Shown here: positions 62,326 through 64,000 of the stretch, one piece after another
How positions within the stretch are numbered: position 1 is the stretch's first letter
How the letters are laid out: each line of letters opens with the position of its first letter
Source of the DNA: CANJBX01 sp035556735
GTDB lineage: Bacteria; Pseudomonadota; Alphaproteobacteria; Rhizobiales; Xanthobacteraceae
Assembly: GCA_035556735.1 (NCBI GenBank)
Contig: DATMFF010000008.1
Coordinates: 62,001-126,000, forward strand
Direction: 5' to 3'
Length of the DNA: 64,000 nucleotides
The notes under the pieces: model-generated
What the model saw: only the letters and a program-made list of their open reading frames with translations
What the model was told of the DNA's origin: nothing
Databases searched by the model: none
Position numbers and translations under genes: made by a program

Positions 62326-62853
62326 ATGAGGCAAAAGCTCTCGCGACTGCAGGTCCGCTCACGTCCCGGCGACCGGACCAAAGGGTGGCTCTTGGCCGGG
62401 CCCCTGGCAATTCCCGTGGCACTGGGTCGCTCGGGCATTCTGGCCAACAAACGCGAGGGCGACGGTGGGACGCCCCGCGGTACCTTTCGTCCGCTTCGGC
62501 TGTGGTGGCGGGCTGATCGCGCCCCAGCTCCACGCACGGCGCTGCCGCTGCGACGGATCGGCGCCCAGGACGCCTGGTCGGAGGATCCAACCGACCGCCG
62601 CTACAACCAGCCCGTAAAGCGCCGCGCAGGCGAACCTGGCGATCGGCTGGCGCGGGAGGATCATCTCTACGACTATATCGTGGAAATCGATCACAACACC
62701 CGTCCGCGCGTCGCGGGCCGCGGCAGCGCCGTGTTCATGCACCTTGTCCGTCCTGGCTACGCGCCCACCGCGGGCTGCGTTGCGCTGGACGGCAAGCGTC
62801 TGCGGTGGCTGCTCGCACGGCTCGACCGCAACACCAAGATCGACATCCGCTAA
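62326..62853 (+). CDS. L,D-transpeptidase catalytic-domain protein (YkuD)
   Basis: A 175-residue protein of the YkuD superfamily. The active-site region is GSAVFMHLVRPGY followed by APTAGCVALDGKRLRWLL with the catalytic Cys; the N-terminal part has GPLAIPVALGRSGILANKRE and GDGGTPRGTFRPLRLWWR. No signal peptide is evident from ATG 62326, which is odd for a peptidoglycan enzyme; the ATG at 62248 would add residues coded by the hairpin. Divergent from the response regulator, hinting at shared control. Confidence 0.82.
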   Translation: MRQKLSRLQVRSRPGDRTKGWLLAGPLAIPVALGRSGILANKREGDGGTPRGTFRPLRLWWRADRAPAPRTALPLRRIGAQDAWSEDPTDRRYNQPVKRRAGEPGDRLAREDHLYDYIVEIDHNTRPRVAGRGSAVFMHLVRPGYAPTAGCVALDGKRLRWLLARLDRNTKIDIR

Positions 62854-62889
62854 ACGTAAGCGGGGCAGCGTCACGCGAGCAGCGAAGCC

Positions 62890-63576
62890 TCAGTGCTTTT
62901 CGCGCGCGCCGAAGATGGCGCTGCCGATGCGCACGTGCGTCGCGCCGAAGCGGATCGCGATCGGAAAATCTGCGCTCATGCCCATGGACAGCAGCCTGAG
63001 CCCGTTCCGCTCGGCGATCTTGGAAGTGAGCGCGAAATGCGGTGCCGGCGCCTCGTTCACCGGCGGAATGCACATCAGCCCATCGACCACGAGACCATAA
63101 GTATCGCGGCATGCACGCAGGAACTCGTCGGCGTTCTCCGGCAGCACGCCGGCTTTCTGTGGCTCGGCGCCGGTATTCACTTCAACGAACAGGCGTGGAC
63201 GACGTCCCAGCTTCTCGATCTCCTTGGCGAGCGCCCTGCAAAGGCTGTCGCGATCCACGGAATGGATCGCATCGAAGAGCGCGACCGCTTCCTTCGCCTT
63301 GTTGGATTGCAAGGGACCGACGAGATGCAATTCGATCTCGGGATGGCGTTCCTTGAGCTGCGGCCATTTGGCGTAGGCTTCCTGCACGCGATTCTCGCCA
63401 AACACGCGCTGGTCGCGGTCGATGATCGGCTCGATCGCCTCCACAGGAAATGTCTTCGAGATCGCCACCAGGGTCACGGACGTGGGGTCGCGCCTTGCTT
63501 CCACGCAGGCGCGTACGATCTCGTGGCGCACGGTGGTGAGCGGATGCTCGACGACGGGGTTCGATGGGTTCGACAT
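62890..63576 (-). CDS. YggS-type PLP homeostasis protein
   Basis: A 228-residue PLP-binding TIM-barrel protein of the YggS/PLPBP family, which buffers pyridoxal phosphate rather than catalysing a known reaction. The PLP lysine is in LVAISKTFPVE; FGENRVQEAYAKWP, ELHLVGPLQSNKAKEAV, EVNTGAEPQKAGVLPE and SMGMSADFPIAIRFGATHVRIGSAIFG are family blocks (the last at positions about 62902-62984). ATG at 63576. It is convergent with the L,D-transpeptidase. Confidence 0.94.
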   Translation of the reverse strand: MSNPSNPVVEHPLTTVRHEIVRACVEARRDPTSVTLVAISKTFPVEAIEPIIDRDQRVFGENRVQEAYAKWPQLKERHPEIELHLVGPLQSNKAKEAVALFDAIHSVDRDSLCRALAKEIEKLGRRPRLFVEVNTGAEPQKAGVLPENADEFLRACRDTYGLVVDGLMCIPPVNEAPAPHFALTSKIAERNGLRLLSMGMSADFPIAIRFGATHVRIGSAIFGAREKH

Positions 63577-63675
63577 GGCGAAAATATATAGCGGAAACCC
63601 TCGCGCGCGACGACTACCTGCCCGCATTCGTTGGCCGAGCGGATCCGCCTGCCCCGCGACTGCGCTCGCCGACCG

Positions 63676-64000
63676 CTACACCGCATCGTGAAAAATGACG
63701 CCCAGGGTGTGACGCTGCCCCGAGCGCAGGCGGCTCACGCCGTGGCGCATGATGACGCGGTAGACGCCGCGGGTGCCGTGCACCGGCCGGTGATGAACAG
63801 GAAAGATCACAGCCTCGCCCTGCGTCAGCGGGACGACCTCGGCGCGCGACTGCATGCGCGGCCGCTGCTCGGTGAGCACAAATTCGCCGCCGGCGAAGTC
63901 CTCGTCGGGACGCGACAACAACACAGTGATCTGCAGTGGGAACACGTGCTCGCCGTAAAGGTCCTGGTGAAGGCAGTTGTAGTCGCCGGTGCCGTATTGC
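63676..64000 (-). CDS. 2-oxoglutarate/Fe(II)-dependent oxygenase, C-terminal part (N-terminus off the window)
   Basis: The minus-strand frame is open from the right edge and gives the last 107 or so residues of a prolyl-4-hydroxylase-like double-stranded beta-helix. Visible are NCLHQDLYGEHVFPLQ with the HxD iron ligands, FAGGEFVLTEQRPR, the third ligand region FPVHHRPVHGTRGVYRV and the Arg that would bind 2-oxoglutarate. The substrate is unknown. The start lies outside the window. Confidence 0.85.
   Translation of the reverse strand, partial: QYGTGDYNCLHQDLYGEHVFPLQITVLLSRPDEDFAGGEFVLTEQRPRMQSRAEVVPLTQGEAVIFPVHHRPVHGTRGVYRVIMRHGVSRLRSGQRHTLGVIFHDAV

Overview
The window reads as the chromosome of a high-GC alphaproteobacterium of the order Hyphomicrobiales (Rhizobiales), close to the Bradyrhizobium / Rhodopseudomonas / Xanthobacteraceae group. 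The basis is gene content and gene order: hemY-mitofilin-hemD-hemC facing tsaD; a DUF1674 gene beside htpX-rsmB-heparinase-purH; glnK-amtB followed by an aminotransferase, ftsK, lolA and xthA; a very large NAD-glutamate dehydrogenase; and tRNA genes that encode their CCA end. No database search was possible, so the taxon is an inference.

Region 1 (1-14.9 kb) looks accessory and catabolic. Two GMC-family flavin oxidoreductases on the minus strand diverge from a plus-strand run holding a luciferase-like (LLM) monooxygenase, an alpha/beta hydrolase, a second LLM enzyme and an orphan tripartite-tricarboxylate binding protein. The divergent promoter region holds two near-identical 15-bp palindromes 32 bp apart, probably an operator. 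A NitT/TauT-type ABC transporter operon follows (two permeases, one ATPase, plus a branched-chain-amino-acid-type binding protein). An NMT1-type binding protein is divergent from it. Next come a third LLM enzyme coupled to a hydrolase-fold protein that has lost its catalytic triad, and a nitroreductase. The region stops at tRNA-Thr(CGT). The substrate cannot be read from sequence.

Region 2 (15-24.6 kb) is core: hemY, a mitofilin-like protein, hemD, a c'-like cytochrome inserted between hemD and hemC with an FNR/FixK-like box in front, hemC, then tsaD. The gpsA gene usually expected after tsaD is absent; a 26-codon ORF sits in its coupled start position, followed by a cyclic-nucleotide-binding membrane protein, an EVE-domain protein, topoisomerase IB and a DUF1761 membrane protein.

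Region 3 (24.7-43.4 kb) carries acsA, an unknown secreted protein, an L,D-transpeptidase, a membrane-anchored thermonuclease, an SdhAF4-like protein, htpX, rsmB, a heparinase II/III protein, purH, the 1611-residue glutamate dehydrogenase, an AhpD-like protein, gamma-glutamyltransferase and a small GNAT protein.

Region 4 (43.8-64 kb) starts with tRNA-Gly(GCC) and holds a prolyl-tRNA editing protein, CnoX, a Lon N-terminal-domain protein, a Trm112-like protein, a GST, a second orphan Bug-type binding protein, a UbiH-like hydroxylase, tesB, two tandem glnK-amtB units for ammonium uptake (the second preceded by a sigma-54-like promoter), an aminotransferase, ftsK, lolA, xthA, a cyclic-nucleotide-domain protein, an OmpR-family response regulator, a second L,D-transpeptidase, a YggS-type PLP protein and a truncated 2-oxoglutarate/iron oxygenase at the right edge.
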